This document shows positions 5,464 to 5,599 of a stretch of 5,599 nt of DNA, in pieces (positions within the stretch are counted from its first letter, which is position 1; each line of letters starts with the position of its first letter). The notes under the pieces were generated by a model. That model was not told the DNA's origin and ran no database searches. It saw only the letters and a list, made by a program, of their open reading frames with translations. Position numbers and translations under genes: made by a program. The stretch covers positions 1-5,599 of the forward strand of contig JALQUE010000399.1 in the NCBI GenBank assembly GCA_023260815.1. Direction: 5' to 3'. The DNA is from Roseovarius sp. GTDB taxonomy: Bacteria; Pseudomonadota; Alphaproteobacteria; Rhodobacterales; Rhodobacteraceae.

Positions 5464-5522
5464 CCCGTCTTGCCGCGCCCCCGTCTTACCGCGCCCCGGT
5501 CTTACAGCGCACCGGTCTTACA
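5459..5522 (-). repeat. 16-bp tandem repeat, four copies, covering the SDR stop codon
   Basis: On the plus strand the units are GCGCCCCCGTCTTGCC, GCGCCCCCGTCTTACC, GCGCCCCGGTCTTACA and GCGCACCGGTCTTACA, starting at 5459, 5475, 5491 and 5507. Three units contain TTA, giving TAA on the coding strand at 5520-5518 (the real stop), 5504-5502 and 5488-5486. Because 16 is not a multiple of three, the three stops fall in three different frames. Confidence 0.92.
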
Positions 5523-5599
5523 GGGTGGCGTTCACCCCGCCGCCATCCAGCAGGATGTTCTGTCCGATGATGAAGCCCGCATGCTGGCTGCACAGGAAC
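5518..5599 (-). CDS. Short-chain dehydrogenase/reductase (SDR) family oxidoreductase, C-terminal fragment
   Basis: Only the last 26 codons are in the window; the rest lies beyond the right edge. The end reads CSQHAGFIIGQNILLDGG, then GVNATL and stop. HAG-(F/Y)-I-x-GQ-N-x-x-x-DGG is the standard C-terminus of classical SDR enzymes, which use NAD(H) or NADP(H) to oxidise or reduce alcohols, sugars, ketones or acyl chains. The substrate cannot be read from this fragment. Its TAA stop is inside the 16-bp tandem repeat. The symporter gene follows on the same strand after 194 bp, so the two may serve the same pathway, which is inference from position only. Confidence 0.85.
   Translation of the reverse strand, partial: FLCSQHAGFIIGQNILLDGGGVNATL

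Overview
The window looks like ordinary chromosome of an alphaproteobacterium, most likely Rhodobacterales. The DNA is strongly GC-rich, and codon third positions favour G and C. The Bpt, DUF2852 and RDD proteins read like the versions typical of that order; this assignment is from memory of the families, not from a search.

Layout, left to right. (1) Positions 1-1628, minus strand: most of a patatin-like phospholipase/esterase of the neuropathy-target-esterase (NTE) type, with an N-terminal cyclic-nucleotide-binding-like domain; its C-terminus runs off the left edge. (2) Positions 1629-2068: a 440-bp divergent intergenic region with no convincing gene. It holds three short dyads and, at its right end, a 15-bp tandem repeat that runs into the ribosome binding site of the next gene. 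(3) Plus strand: a DUF2852 membrane protein (2069-2509), an RDD-family membrane protein (2595-3044) and the aspartate/glutamate leucyltransferase bpt (3118-3942). Gaps are 85 and 73 bp, each containing a hairpin, so the three may be co-transcribed in part or tuned separately. (4) Minus strand: a sodium:solute symporter family transporter (3953-5323), convergent with bpt. The two stop codons form the ends of one short inverted repeat. (5) Positions 5324-5517: an intergenic region with a -10-like box, TGTCA/TGACA elements, a GC hairpin and a 16-bp tandem repeat. (6) Right edge, minus strand: the last 26 codons of a short-chain dehydrogenase/reductase (SDR), upstream of and codirectional with the symporter.

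Function. Bpt marks proteins for the bacterial N-degron (ClpS/ClpAP) pathway. The NTE-like enzyme probably acts on membrane lipids under control of a nucleotide-sensor domain. The SDR and the symporter may belong to the uptake and oxidation of one small molecule, but the substrate cannot be read from this sequence. I see no mobile element, CRISPR array, RNA gene or defence locus, and no clear novel system. The points worth a second look lie at the gene boundaries: two tandem repeats whose copies carry a stop codon, one tandem repeat abutting a Shine-Dalgarno sequence, a probable leaderless start, several hairpins, and an 11-bp word shared by the two large intergenic regions.
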